Shown: positions 44,142 to 54,440 of the stretch, one piece after another
Layout of the letters: the number at the start of each line of letters is the position of its first letter
Position numbering within the stretch: position 1 is the first letter of the stretch
Assembly: GCA_029215795.1 (NCBI GenBank)
Contig: JARDYH010000004.1
Span: 216,854,517 to 216,918,516 of the forward strand
From: Anniella stebbinsi
Lineage: Eukaryota; Chordata; Lepidosauria; Squamata; Anniellidae
Reading direction: 5' to 3'
DNA: 64,000 nt
The notes under the pieces: generated by a model
The model's database searches: none
Told to the model about the DNA's origin: nothing
The model's input: the letters and a program-made list of their open reading frames with translations, nothing else
Translations under genes and position numbers: made by a program

Positions 44142-44461
44142 TAGGCTGACCATATGAAAAGGAGGACAGGGCTCCTGTATCTTTAACAGTTGCAGAGAAA
44201 AGGGAATTTCAGCAGGCGTCATTTGTTTCCAATTAGTACCTGGTGAAATCCTCTCTTCATCACAACAATTAAAGTTGCAGGCACTATACTAGAGTGACCA
44301 GATACACAAGAGGGCAGGGCCCCTGCAGCTTTAACTGTTGTAATGAAGAGGGAATTTCACCAGGTACGAATTGCATACAAATGATGCCGGCTGAAATTGC
44401 CTTTTCTCTACAACTGTTAAAGTTACATGAGCCCTGTCCTCCTTTTCATCTGGTCAGCCTA
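44142..44461. mobile_element. Nested-palindrome hAT-type MITE, copy 4 (320 bp), inserted in CT tract
   Basis: TAGGCTGACCATATGAAAAG to CTTTTCATCTGGTCAGCCTA. CTTTCTC lies on both sides (44135-44141, 44462-44468), though the host tract makes the duplication hard to prove. The internal end TAGAGTGACCAGATAC starts at about 44291. Confidence 0.88.
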
Positions 44462-44610
44462 CTTTCTCTCTCTGGCTCCCCTCTTTCTCTTTTCCCCCTT
44501 CTCTCTCTCCCACCCCTCCATTTCTCTCTTTCTTGCTCTCCTTCCCTCTCCCTTTCCCCCCTCTCTCTGCATCCCTCCTTTCTCTTTTTCTCCCCTTCTC
44601 TCTCTCTATT
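44462..44610. repeat. CT-rich simple sequence, right of inserted MITE
   Basis: Continuation of the tract at 44053-44141. Confidence 0.9.
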
Positions 44611-44867
44611 GTAGTTGTTAAATGGCTTAGCTATCAATCAGGGAGCCCATAATTCAAAGCTTGCCTCCACCACTCGCAGTGTCAACGTGGAAGTACATAG
44701 ACATGCAGCAGATCCATGCATTGAACTCTGGGGTTTATTTCTGAGTTGACTGGCATAGAATTACACTGCAGGAGATCATTTTCAGCCTCATGCCTGCCCC
44801 CCCTCCCATTTCTCCCCAGCTACAGAAAAGGTCACTGATGCGCTTTATAGTGCAAGCATAAGGTCTG

Positions 44868-44960
44868 CTAGGATCATACATCCCACGTGGGAGTAAGCCT
44901 CATTGAATGCAGTGGGGCTTACTTCCATGTAGTCATGCAGAGGATTGCGCTGTTAAGTAC
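44868..44960. mobile_element. Short palindromic MITE-like element, AGTAAGTCCC family
   Basis: GGGAGTAAGCCTCATTGAATG and GCAGTGGGGCTTACTTCC arms; right end GCAGAGGATTGCGCTG. A decayed relative lies at 44700-44775. Confidence 0.8.
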
Positions 44961-45182
44961 TTTAGTTTGAACTCTATAATGTGCCACATAAATACTAAGC
45001 ATCACTATTAGATCCCATGCCCATTCAACAGTATTGGCAGGCTGATTGGTAGATTCTTTGGTTACAGATGCTTCTGGAGTATGGGAACCTCCCAGGCTGA
45101 GGTATTTGTCCATGGAGCCCAATAATGTTTCCTCTGACTGGCAGTGTTTGTCTCGGGTTGTAAGCAGACGTGTTTCACATCT

Positions 45183-45500
45183 AGGATGGCCAAAGGCAAA
45201 AGAGGACAGAGCTCCTGCACGTTTCATCATTCTGTGGTGCGAGCGGGCCTTCTCGGTGGCCACTCTCAGGTGGTGGACCTCCCTTGAAGCTCCTCCTCCT
45301 CCTCTTCCCCATTGCAAGCAGCTTGTTCACCTGCCTCTCACTCTGGTCCAGGCAATGGTGGTGGTGAGAAGGAGCAGGAGATGCCATGGACTACTTCCTC
45401 CTTGGTTCACTGCCCATCAAGCAAGCAAGTGGTACTAATGATGAGAAAGTGGATGAGGAACGACAACAAGTAGAGATAATGGTGGTGAAAAGGTAGACTC
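45183..45500. repeat. Unclassified dispersed repeat, copy B
   Basis: The left part TAGGATGGCCAAAGGC and GAGGACAGAGCTCCTGCAC resembles an arm of the 320-bp family. The remainder (CTCTGGTCCAGGCAATGGTG, GGAGCAGGAGATGCCA, ATCAAGCAAGCAAGTGG) matches copies A and C. Confidence 0.6.
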
Positions 45501-45739
45501 ACTGAGGGCAGGGGGCAATTGAAGATATGTGCTGGAGGCTGACACTGCCCCCAGCACCCCATAGCAGGATTTCAGGAGCTCGGGGAGTTGCAGATGGAAG
45601 GAGAAATCCCAAATATCTCCTCCTTGCCCCCTTCCTCTGGCACATGTGGAACTCTGCTAAGCGCTAATCTGGATCCAACACACCACACCGTGGCTCCTGT
45701 GTGTGCATTGGTTGAGCGTGACTCCATTACATCAGGGGC

Positions 45740-46200
45740 CCTGAGTCAATACCACACTCCCAAATAGACTTTGGCCATATGCAGTTTAGCCATCAGTAAT
45801 GCATGGACTGGCTATCTTTAATGGGTTTGACCTTTTGCCGGTTTTAACAGATGTTGCTCATGACCATCTCAAAAAGCTTGTTTAAAGTTAACAACATTAA
45901 GCATTCGAGGTCGCTGGGCCGACTCAAGGTCATTTTAATTCTGCCAAAAGGTTAATTAGATCACTGCATTAAAACAAGAATAGAGTCCACTTAGCTATGC
46001 CTTAATAAGGCCAAGCAATTTTGTCCCCTGTCACTTTTAACTGTCCCTTCGAAGAAGAAAACCATTCCATAAATATGTTTTAAAATATTTGTTTAATTGT
46101 TTACTTGCACAGAATTAGTGGAATGATTCCATCTTTGAATCAATTGACGGTGAACATGATACTTCTATTATTGTTTCTTAATTCATTTCTAAAGACACGC
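45740..46200. other. Repeat-free segment, candidate conserved non-coding element
   Basis: About 450 bp without recognised repeats. Contains CATATGCAG and CAGATGTTG E-box-like strings, TTTAATTCTGCC, GGTTAATTAGATCACTG, CTTAATAAGGCC, GTTTAATTGTTTAC (forkhead-like GTTTAC) and TTAAAGTTAACAAC (HNF1-like). This mix suits a pancreatic or neural enhancer; conservation untested. Confidence 0.45.
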
Positions 46201-46239
46201 AGAACAACATCTCTGCAGGGAATTATAATTCTTCTGTCA

Positions 46240-46355
46240 GGTACATGGCACTTTATAGAGAGAGATAAAGAAAACGACAGGTCTCTGCCCATAAGAGCTT
46301 ACAGAAAAGAAAAGAAAAAGCTGACAGGGGAAGGAAATAGAGGAAAGGAATGAAC
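46240..46355. repeat. Old interspersed repeat (ACAGGTCTCTGCCC type)
   Basis: GCACTTTATAGAGAG, GACAGGTCTCTGCCCATAAG and AGCTTACAGAAAAG; relatives at 8436 and 23880. Confidence 0.45.
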
Positions 46356-46384
46356 AATGACAGAGGCAAAGGATAACGGCCCCC

Positions 46385-46830
46385 AAAGTAGCCTTCCCCA
46401 ACCTGGGTGCCAAACTCTCTATACTGGTGCCTCCATATGTGGGGGGAAATGGCCATTTGCCATGCTGGCTGAAGCTGGTGAGAGATTATTTATGTATTAC
46501 ATTTATTTATTTATGTATTACATATATATCTTTACCTACAAGCCCTGAATTTTAATCATTTATTTATTACATTGATATCCCGCCCTTTTTCCTCCAAGGA
46601 ACTCAAGGCAGTGTACATAATCCCCTTCCTCTCCATTTTATCCTCTCAACAACAACCCTGTAAGGTAGGTTAGGCTGAGAGTCAGTGACTGGCCCAAAGT
46701 CACCCAGTGAGCTTCTATGGCAGAATGGGGACTAGAACCCGGATCTCCTGACTCCCAGTCCAACACTCTAATCACTACACCACGGTGGCTCTGAACATAG
46801 TTGAAGTCCAAAACATGGGGAAGGCTACTT
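46385..46830. mobile_element. Palindromic AGCCTTCCCCAACCTGG element interrupted by a SINE
   Basis: GTAGCCTTCCCCAACCTGG at the left and ATGGGGAAGGCTAC at the right are inverse ends. Between them lie an AT-rich TTTATGTATTAC stretch and a MIR-like SINE (46555-46795). Confidence 0.7.
46555..46795 (-). mobile_element. MIR-like CORE-SINE (antisense), copy 3, nested
   Basis: TTGATATCCCGCCC, CTCTCAACAACAACCCTG, CCCAAAGTCACCCAGTGAGC and CACTCTAATCACTACACCAC. On the - strand this gives the tRNA-like head then the GTTGTTGTTGAGAGGATAAAATGG core. Confidence 0.87.
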
Positions 46831-46836
46831 TAAAGT

Positions 46837-46945
46837 CAGTGGAGGCTGGTGGCTTTGATGACAGTGGGGCGGTGAATCCACTCTGGGTTTAAAACCAGAG
46901 CGGATTCACTACCTCACTGACATTAGAGCCATCAGGCTCCACTGC
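46837..46945. mobile_element. Palindromic MITE-like element, CAGTGGAGGCTGGTGGC family, internally deleted
   Basis: CAGTGGAGGCTGGTGGC at the left, CCATCAGGCTCCACTG at the right, with TGAATCCACTCTGGGTTT and AGAGCGGATTCACTACC arms around a very short centre. It looks like a minimal copy. Confidence 0.8.
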
Positions 46946-46977
46946 CTAAAGTATAGCTTTAAAGCAGCAAGCATTGA

Positions 46978-47078
46978 TTTACAATGCAATCCATATATAT
47001 GTCTACTGAGAAGTAAGACACACAAAATTCCGTGGGACTTATTTGGAGGTTAGTTTGTATAGGACTGTAACTTTTACG
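46978..47078. mobile_element. Short palindromic MITE-like element, AGTAAGTCCC family
   Basis: CAATGCAATCCATATATATG, GAGAAGTAAGACACAC and TGTATAGGACTGTAAC. Confidence 0.7.
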
Positions 47079-47242
47079 GGCAGAACAGTCAATACACTTC
47101 TTTGCAGATACATTTTTGCCCCTCTGAGAATAGTGGGGTCATTTTTTTCCACACATGGAGGCATCACTATAGAGCATTTGGTAATATTCACATTTTATTG
47201 GTTAATCAAGTGAAATACAGGTGATTAATCAACAACAACAGT

Positions 47243-47535
47243 AAGAATATAAGGAAAGCCATGCTGGATCAGACAAGGGTCCATCTAGTCCTGCACTCTC
47301 TTCACACAGTGGCCAAGCAGCTGCTCATGGGAAACCCACAAGCAGGACATGCAGGTAACAGCACCCTCCTGCCCATGTTCCCCAGCAATTGTACATAGGC
47401 ATACCACCTCTTATACTGGAAGTAGCCAGCAGGACTAGTAGCCATTGAGAGCCTTCTCCCCCCTGCATTTTTCTAATCCCCTTTCAAAGCCATCCGAATG
47501 GGTGACCATCACTACCTCTTGTAGAATAGAACTAG
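47243..47535 (-). mobile_element. CR1-like LINE 3' end (antisense)
   Basis: GCCATGCTGGATCAGAC, CAAGCAGGACATGCAGG, TGTTCCCCAGCAATTG and CAGGACTAGTAGCCATTG are inverse CR1 3' sequence. Confidence 0.82.
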
Positions 47536-48240
47536 AGTTGTTGGTCAAATGGCTTTGTGCGGTGCATGCCACTCCCATGGGAACAAGACACATCGCACAG
47601 AGCCACAGACCCGTCCAGCACTGGGATCAGTAGCTGCTTAGTCGAGCGCTGGAGGGGTCCCCCACCATGCATCTGGAGACTGGAGTTTATGGTGGAGATT
47701 CCTCTACATGCTGCTCCACCTCCCAACTCTTGTCCCAGATCCCTCAAGGGGGAAGGCAGCTCAGCCCTCTGGAGGAACCCAAGGAAGCTCCATGGAACCT
47801 TCGCTGACCTGGTTGGGCTCACAGGATGGAGGTTCCACATATTTGGGCTGTGATGTATATGTGTGTGTGTGAGAAAGAGAGACAGATGGAAATACAGGTC
47901 ACAGAGGTGAGGACTTGCTCCTTTAAGCCATGGTTCAGGATGGCTAGCTGTCCTTTTCGACAGTCATCTTTTTGAAGGAGTGCCAGAGGACCGTCCTCTG
48001 TTTGAAGGTGTCCTTTCTTTGAAGGGCTTTCCTGCCCAATTCCAGTTTAAAGATAACGAACCCTAAGAACTGTTGCCCATCCACAGTCAGCACCTTGACA
48101 GCAGACAGAAAAGGCAGGTACACAGGCCATCTGGTCGTAGAGCTTCTTTAAATGAGCAATTTATTGCATGTTCCTGATTGGCCAATCATGGAAGTTTGCA
48201 GTTCCATTACATGACATTGTCAACAGCCAGAACGTCTCCT
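47536..48240. other. Unassigned intergenic segment
   Basis: Fairly GC-balanced sequence with 98-102-codon frames on both strands at 47532-47853 that have no recognisable domain. It directly abuts the CR1 fragment, so it may be another repeat. Confidence 0.3.
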
Positions 48241-48900
48241 GCATTATCCTCTGGAATTCATGCCTTTTAAAAAGCCACTGCTATTGGGGTATTATCTGGG
48301 ATATTGCAGGATCTCTCCTGCACTAGATGGGCTGTTCAATGAGGCCTTTCTAAGAAGGGAAGTTTTCAATTCCAAATCACTTGGTCACATGTGAAGAAGC
48401 ATGTCACAGTGGTGGAAATACTGTGAGGATAAAAGCCACGGTAAGGCTGTGGGGTTTTTCCTGTGTGTAGAGAAGCTCATAGTCTTCCACAATATGGTGA
48501 ATATGCACAATACTCCTATTTAAATTATAATGATTATTTCTAAATTTGAATATATACCTATTAGCACATTCAAATGTTATGCAAACCATTGCTCTCTTTG
48601 TTGTTGGTACATTTCCTCCTTTTTGGCAATTCACATAGCTCAGCTCCAGAATCTATTTTGAATGGCAGAGATCAACCCTATGAAATGTGAAGCAATAAGG
48701 AAGAAAGTATCTCTAAGCATGTGCAGAGTCCATTTTCCTTACCAATGAGTAACTAAGACTACCCCCATAAATATTGAGAAATCTAAATCACAGAATCACA
48801 GAGATCCACCTTTCAAACCACTAGACAATACTATAGATCTAGTGGTATGGCTTGTGATCTTAACAATCCATACTTATTCCTCCAGCCCATTATTACTAGT
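48241..48900. other. Intergenic, no gene or clear repeat recognised
   Basis: AT-rich, unassigned sequence with no distinctive motif. Confidence 0.3.
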
Positions 48901-49200
48901 TGCTTATGCAGGTGCAATTTCATTTTGAATAGCAAAGAATGCAGATTTGTCCCTAACCCCACCTCGGTGTTTTCTAACAACATGTAAACCCATTGCACTG
49001 TTGCTCCCTAATCTAGTAGCATTGATGAAATGGAGCCAAAGCTTTCATTGCAATTTCATTAACATATGCATGAGCCACACTTTTGCAGTGTTGCAGAAAC
49101 AACACAAATTGGTTTGTGAATTGTAAACTCCCCCTTCTTCTCTTGTTAGTTATCATCATCTTCCTCCACCATCCCCCACCCCAGGAAATCACCAGATTGA
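48900..49200. other. Repeat-free segment, weak candidate conserved non-coding element
   Basis: Contains CATTGATGAAATGG, CATTGCAATTTCATTAAC and CATATGCATGAG (POU/homeodomain-like), with no match to the repeats. Confidence 0.3.
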
Positions 49201-49385
49201 GGATTAGCAAATGCACTGTGTTTGGACGCTCTGTGGAGCACTTAAATGCTCAAGCATCTTGACACTTGCCCTGGCTTCCCAGCATATGTCCTCCCTTTCT
49301 TTCCTACCTTGATTTGCACAGACTAAGATCTCTCTAGTGTCCCAGTACTCAAGAGAGTGAGGTAGGCCTCTGTAGGGAGGTGTAA

Positions 49386-49705
49386 TAGGCTGACCAGATA
49401 AAATCCAGGTCAGGGCTCCTGTAACTTTAACAGTTGTAGAGAAAAGGGAATTCCAGCCAGTGTCATTTGTATGCAATTAGTTCCTGGTGATATTCCCTCC
49501 TCATCACAACAGTTAAAGTTGCAGGCACTATACTAGAGTGACCATATACAAAAGAAGACAGGGCCCCTGCAACTTTAACTGTTGTGATGAAGAGGGAATT
49601 TCACCAGGAACTAATTGCAAACAAATTACACTGGCTGAAATTCCCTTTTCTCTACAACTGTTAAAGTTACAGGAGCCCTGACCTGGATTTTATCTGGTCA
49701 GCCTA
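49386..49705. mobile_element. Nested-palindrome hAT-type MITE, copy 5 (320 bp)
   Basis: TAGGCTGACCAGATAAAATC to GATTTTATCTGGTCAGCCTA, perfect inverted ends. Flanking repeat GGTGTAA on both sides (7 bp certain; 8 bp if the terminal A is shared). Arms differ from copy 3 at only scattered sites. Confidence 0.9.
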
Positions 49706-49719
49706 GGTGTAAGCAGTGG

Positions 49720-49975
49720 TTGCTAAGGGAGATGTCAACCAATGCTGCCTCCAGGTTTTTGAGGGCCCTTGTCAACACATCCTCAACGGGCCCCCTTCCC
49801 CAGTCAGTCTGCCTCCTCATTGCCATCATCACCAGCTGCTGTTGCTCCTCATCCATCATTGGTACCCCTTGCTTGCTTGATGGGCAGAGAGCCAGGGAGC
49901 AAATAGGCTGTGGCATCTACTGCTTCATCTTCTCACCACCACTGGTGCCTGGGCCAGAGTGAGAAGCAGCTACAT
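49720..49975. repeat. Unclassified dispersed repeat, copy C (inverted)
   Basis: Inverse of copies A and B: CCTTGCTTGCTTGATGGGC, TCTTCTCACCACCACTGG and CCAGAGTGAGAAGCAGC. It follows the 320-bp element by 15 bp. Confidence 0.6.
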
Positions 49976-50344
49976 AAGAAAGTTGTAATAGTGAAGAGGA
50001 GGAGTGACTCCAGGAGGCTCTTGTCAGTGGGCTCCTGCTGCAATGCGAGCCATCAGCAGATGCCCAGACATGCCTACCCTTGACATCGGCCAGGGTAACA
50101 ATTCCTCTTTGTTCCAAACTTCTTCCAGTCAGGGAATTGAAGAGGATGGGAAAGAGGGAGGTTCTTACACTTTTCACAACAACTGCATGCACCTCCTTTT
50201 TAACAGTCGTTTTGGTTCTCTGCATCTCTTTTTTGCTTTACCCGTGGAGAGAGAAGGATCTGTCCGGCTGACCAACTTCTGTTTGCAATGATCCGCTTCT
50301 CAAATCGTTCAAGGAAAATGCCCCTGTCATCTTCTTTTTCTTAG

Positions 50345-50575
50345 GAGTAGCAAATTTCAGCCATATTTTGTCCAACGCATACCCAGCATAAGTCCTAGCT
50401 TCACTTGCTTTCTTGTGTGGGAGGAACATCCTTCAAAAGAGGGCTTGTTTAACTATTGTATAAAATCAATGACAATGTATGATTTTAAAGTTTTAATATT
50501 TTATGTTTTGTACCTTTGGTCTATTGACTGTAATAAAGGTTTACTACTACTACTACTACTACTACTACTAGAACG
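50345..50575 (+). mobile_element. Non-LTR retrotransposon 3' end (sense) with (CTA)n tail
   Basis: AT-rich tail TTTTAATATTTTATG, then TTTGGTCTATTGACTGTAAT, AAAG and a terminal (CTA)n repeat at 50546-50570. Same LINE group as 29200-29625. Confidence 0.7.
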
Positions 50576-50691
50576 GTTCCTCTAGGCCATGGGAGAGGGG
50601 GGAAGAGTCTTTTCTGAAAAAAAAAAGAACAAAAGTGCCCCCCCTTTTCTCTCTTCATTTTCATTTTTACATCTGCCACCACCATTACAAG

Positions 50692-51037
50692 TAGGGCTGT
50701 GACCAGATTGGTTAGAGCACCGCATTTGTTCGTCGCGGCGGGTGACGTCATCACCCGGCACAAGCGGGAAACCGGCCGGCTGACATCGAGGAGGCAGGAT
50801 GCCATGGAGGACGGCGGCGAATGACACGGAGGAGGCTGCAGGTAAGCAGAGTGATTGGGGGAGGGAGGGGGAGAGCAGGAGGGAGGGCTCTGCACAGACC
50901 CGGAGCTGATTCGGAACCAGATCTGAGGCGGATCAGATTGGGCCCAATTCGACACGGGTCGAATTGGGCCCGATCCAGACCTCCCAGATCAGGATCCAGA
51001 TTGGATCGGGGGGGGGGGGCGTCTGTGCACAACCCTA
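50692..51037. mobile_element. GC-rich TAGGGCTGTG-ended fold-back element
   Basis: TAGGGCTGTGACCAGATTGG at the left; CTGTGCACAACCCTA at the right. Interior contains GGGTGACGTCATCACCCGG (CRE-like palindrome), CTGCAGGTAAGC (donor-like), and CAATTCGACACG/CGAATTGGGCC arms. Confidence 0.65.
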
Positions 51038-51176
51038 ATTACAAGTGAAAGAGGTGTGTGTTTTGTAAGGATGGAGAGTTTATCATAGACAGAACATTTA
51101 TACATGTTCCCAGCTAATCTCATTATAAAACTGATAAACCAGGCTTAGGACTCAGGGGTGGAGGTGGGGTAGACCA

Positions 51177-51390
51177 TGAACATAAGAACATAAGAAGAGA
51201 CCAAAGGTCCATCTTGTCCAGCAGTCTGTTCACACAGTGGCAACCAGCTGCCTCTGGGAAACTCACAAGCAGGACACCAGTGAAACGGCACCCTCCCATC
51301 CATGTTCCCCAGCAACTGGTGTGTTGTCTCTGATACTGGAGGTACTGGAAAGAAGTGGGTGGCTACAACATCCATGCATGTAGCCTACCT
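51177..51390 (-). mobile_element. CR1-like LINE 3' end (antisense)
   Basis: AACATAAGAACATAAGAAG (inverse of the terminal TTATGTTC repeat), GTCTGTTCACACAGTGG, CACAAGCAGGACACCAG and ATGTTCCCCAGCAACTGG. Confidence 0.83.
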
Positions 51391-51499
51391 CTCGAGGGCT
51401 AGGCCAATTAAAAAAGAAAAAAGAAAGGAAGATGAAGATCCTAGGATGTGAACAAAGGCTACAGAACAAAGATTCTGTTACTTGATTCCCTGAGCTTCT

Positions 51500-52120
51500 G
51501 CACCTTTGTGCTAAGCCATGAATATCATTGTCAAAATTAACACATCCTGCTGTACTTCAATTATCCCACCATTGACAAGCTCTGAGAAGGCTCTCTTCTG
51601 TATTCCTGCTTTAGATAAGACTCCTGTAATTAAATATTAAAATAAGGGGGGTTTATTAACTTAGCTTATCTCTTAACTGAAGCTCTTGTAAAAACAACAA
51701 CAACGAATTGCTTCTCTCTACTTCAACCTTACAGAAGAGTTAAAAATGTGTTCTATTTCAGAATGGGAATTTGGAATTCTTGATTGGGGGGCCCTCCCCC
51801 TCTCCCCCTCTCCCCCTCTCCCCCTCTCCCCCTCTCCCACCGATGCCATTATGGAGAGAATAAAAGCTGTTATAAACATTTGATGCGGAAATACATAGGG
51901 AGTAGCAGACTTCTCACATCAAGCTTAATTTAATTTTTCCACGCGGAAAAGATCACTTTTGACTCACATTGTTCATGTGAAATAAAGAAACCTTTGCTGA
52001 TTTAATTAGAACTCCGTTCTCTTCCAGGCTCTGCATTCTGTATTCCAGAAATTGCTTTTAGTGTGGGACAAAAACTATCAATTGATAAAGCAATTTTTAA
52101 AAAGGCACCATTGTAGCACA
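51500..52120. other. Repeat-poor AT-rich segment, candidate conserved non-coding element
   Basis: Largely unique sequence apart from a (CCCCTCT)n-type tract at 51789-51838. Contains CTGTAATTAAATATTAAAAT, CAATTATCCCACC and CAATTGATAAAGCAATT cores. Confidence 0.35.
51789..51838. repeat. (CCCCTCT)-type tandem repeat
   Basis: About seven CCCCTCT/CCCCTC units; one strand is pure pyrimidine. Confidence 0.9.
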
Positions 52121-52680
52121 CATTCTCCCCCCCTCACCTTTTTCCTTTGCCAGTTTCAATTCATTGCTCAATTTAAGTATGGAAATAACATTTGTCAAAG
52201 GCTTCATGACATATGAATTTTGCCCCACGCACACGCACACAAAAATGACTGCAGCTCCTGCTTGGATTACTAACCCATTTATTGTACAATATACAGGTAA
52301 TCCAATCTACTGCCAGAAACGTGGTTGGCGGAGCTCTGCTCTGTTACATTACAATGGCTTGTTTTCAACTTGGCGGTTTCCCCGTATTGTGTGTTTCTCC
52401 TTGAACTGAGAAAGTAGACCAGGCAAAATCCTTGCTGATGGAAATGATCGTATTGACTTTATCAATCCAAAGGATTTAGGCACCCTGCCCTGAAATGTAA
52501 TGGCACCCTAGACTCAAACCATTCAGAATAGTCCTGGAGCAATCCCACCTAAAAGTCAGCGGTGTTTCAGGAATCGTGAATTTGATCTGAACTTTGGAAT
52601 GACTTTGTGAAGGGTTGCCAACTTCTTTGTTTTCTAGTTCATATATGTTATACATTTGATGGGTTCATGCAGGATTCTTT
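52121..52680. other. Intergenic, no gene recognised
   Basis: Unassigned; a short (CA)n-like run near 52226. No repeat identified. Confidence 0.35.
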
Positions 52681-52686
52681 TGCAGC

Positions 52687-52871
52687 CAGTGGAGGCTGGT
52701 GGCTCCAATTTTGGTGGGGCTGTGAAACCATCCTGGCTTTCAGCCAGAACCCTAAAGGTGCTATGCAAAGTGCTGAACCCATCACCGCTTTGGCTAGCTC
52801 CTTTAGAATTTTGGCTGAAACCCAGAATGGAGTCACAGCCCCACCAAAATCAGAGCCATCAGCCTGCACTG
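52687..52871. mobile_element. Palindromic MITE-like element, CAGTGGAGGCTGGTGGC family, full copy
   Basis: CAGTGGAGGCTGGTGGCTCC to GCCATCAGCCTGCACTG. The arms TGGTGGGGCTGTGAAACC and CACAGCCCCACCAAAATC, CTGGCTTTCAGCCAGAACC and TGGCTGAAACCCAGAAT pair well. Confidence 0.85.
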
Positions 52872-52872
52872 T

Positions 52873-52948
52873 TTCCAGCCATACCTGGAATTGCCAAGGA
52901 TTGAACCTTGGCAAGGTGCTCTGCCACTGAGCTAAGTCCACTCCCCCG
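52873..52948 (-). mobile_element. tRNA-like SINE head fragment
   Basis: On the - strand: GACTTAGCTCAGTGGCAGAG then GGTTCAATCCTTGGCAATTC, an A box and B box in the right spacing. Probably the head of the same SINE as 37826; too decayed to be a functional tRNA. Confidence 0.6.
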
Positions 52949-53034
52949 GATCATGGACCATGCTGGCTGGGACTGATGGAAGATGAAGTCCAAAACATCT
53001 AGAATCTGCCAGGTTGGGGAACTCTGAGCTACTT

Positions 53035-53416
53035 GAGCAAGTGAATAAAGAGTACTTGACCTTGTACCACCTCTCAGCACAAGTGATTGCCATTTTACCA
53101 CATGGCTATTGTTTGAATAACTTGCTGAAGTATTTGCTTAAAGGGAGGCCACATTTTCCGTTTTCTCCCCTCTCCCCTCTGTTTATGGCAAAGGGGAGAT
53201 GGGCGATGTCTGGCCCAAGAGATCTGACAGCCAGCTTTAAATTACTTCACATTGTGGGTAGGGTATCTATATCACCTCTGGATAGAGAAGAAGGCAACTG
53301 GGCTCATTGCTCATATTGATTTACACAAGGCAGGGTAGTGAGCATACAAATAATAGTGGCTTCATCGGCAGCCAGCTGTTAGCCTCATAATTTACAGTGG
53401 GAATGTCTTAGTTTAG

Positions 53417-53450
<34 letters not shown>

Positions 53451-53880
53451 CTGTATTAGTAGGAACTGTATTTTTAGTGTTTTAAAGGTCACATCCAACT
53501 TTCATTATTTCATGAAGACCATAATTAATTGTGAAATATTTGCTACACTGGCTTGGCCCACCCCACTAAGAAGAAGTGTGTTTCTTGAACAATCTTGGCA
53601 ATTTATTCATCTAACTAAATGTGAAAGTTAAGTAGATGCAGGGGATGGGGGGGCTCGTGGCAAAAATATACCTCCCATTGAAACCAATGGTAAAACATCC
53701 ATTGATTTGAATGGTCTGGATTGCAGAGCAACCAAAGTCTAGTATAAGATGAGTCTTCCTGTGATGTGAGAAGCATCTAACAGGGAGTGGAACAATCCCT
53801 TTCTTTGTTTCTCCTCCTGACTATAAGACTAGAGCGGCCATGCATCACCCCAAAAGAGGAAATCCATCGCCAAAAAAAGG
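53035..53880. other. Intergenic, no gene recognised
   Basis: Contains a (TA)n run at 53419-53448 and a CCCATTGAAACCAATGG-type palindrome near 53677. Otherwise unassigned. Confidence 0.4.
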
Positions 53881-53885
53881 AGAGA

Positions 53886-54440
53886 GAACATAAGAAGAGC
53901 CATGCTAGATCAGACGAAGGTCCATCTATTCTGTTCACACAGTGGCCAACCAACTGCCTACAGGATCCCATAAACAGGACATGAGTACAACAGCAGCCTC
54001 TCGCCTATGTCCCGCAGCAACTGGTGTACATAGGCATATTGCCTCTGATACTGGAAGTAGCATATAGCCATCAGGACTAGTAGCCATTGATAGCCTTCTC
54101 CTCCAAGAATTTGTCCAGTCCCCTTTTGAAGTCATCCAAAATGGCGGCCATCACTACATCTTGTGGACGTGAATGTGCCATGTGAAGAAGTACTTCCTTT
54201 TATCTGTCCTGAATCTCCCACAAATGAACTTCATGGGATGACCATGGGTTCTACAATTATGAGAGAGGGAGGAAAATGTCTCTCTATTCACTTTCTCTAC
54301 CCCTTGCATAATTTTGTACACCTCTATCATGTCTCCCCTTACTCACATTTTTGCTAAGCTAAACAATCCCAGATGATGTTACCATCATCATAGGGGAGTT
54401 GCTCCATATCCTTGATCATATTAGTTGTCAAAAAAAAAGG
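53886..54440 (-). mobile_element. CR1-like LINE 3' end (antisense), longest copy
   Basis: Inverse of the CR1 3' region: AGAACATAAGAAGAGCCATG, TGCCTCTGATACTGGAAG, GAATTTGTCCAGTCCCC, AAGAAGTACTTCCTTTTATC, ATTTTGTACACCTCTATCAT and CATAGGGGAGTTGCTCC. About 550 bp, with no reverse transcriptase left. Confidence 0.87.

Noticed and set aside
47532..47853. Overlapping 98-102-codon frames on both strands
   Set aside because: No domain recognised, frames overlap on opposite strands, and the region abuts a CR1 fragment.
52873..52948. Possible tRNA gene on the - strand
   Set aside because: A- and B-box-like strings are present but no full cloverleaf with acceptor stem is visible, and the sequence matches the head of the dispersed SINE.
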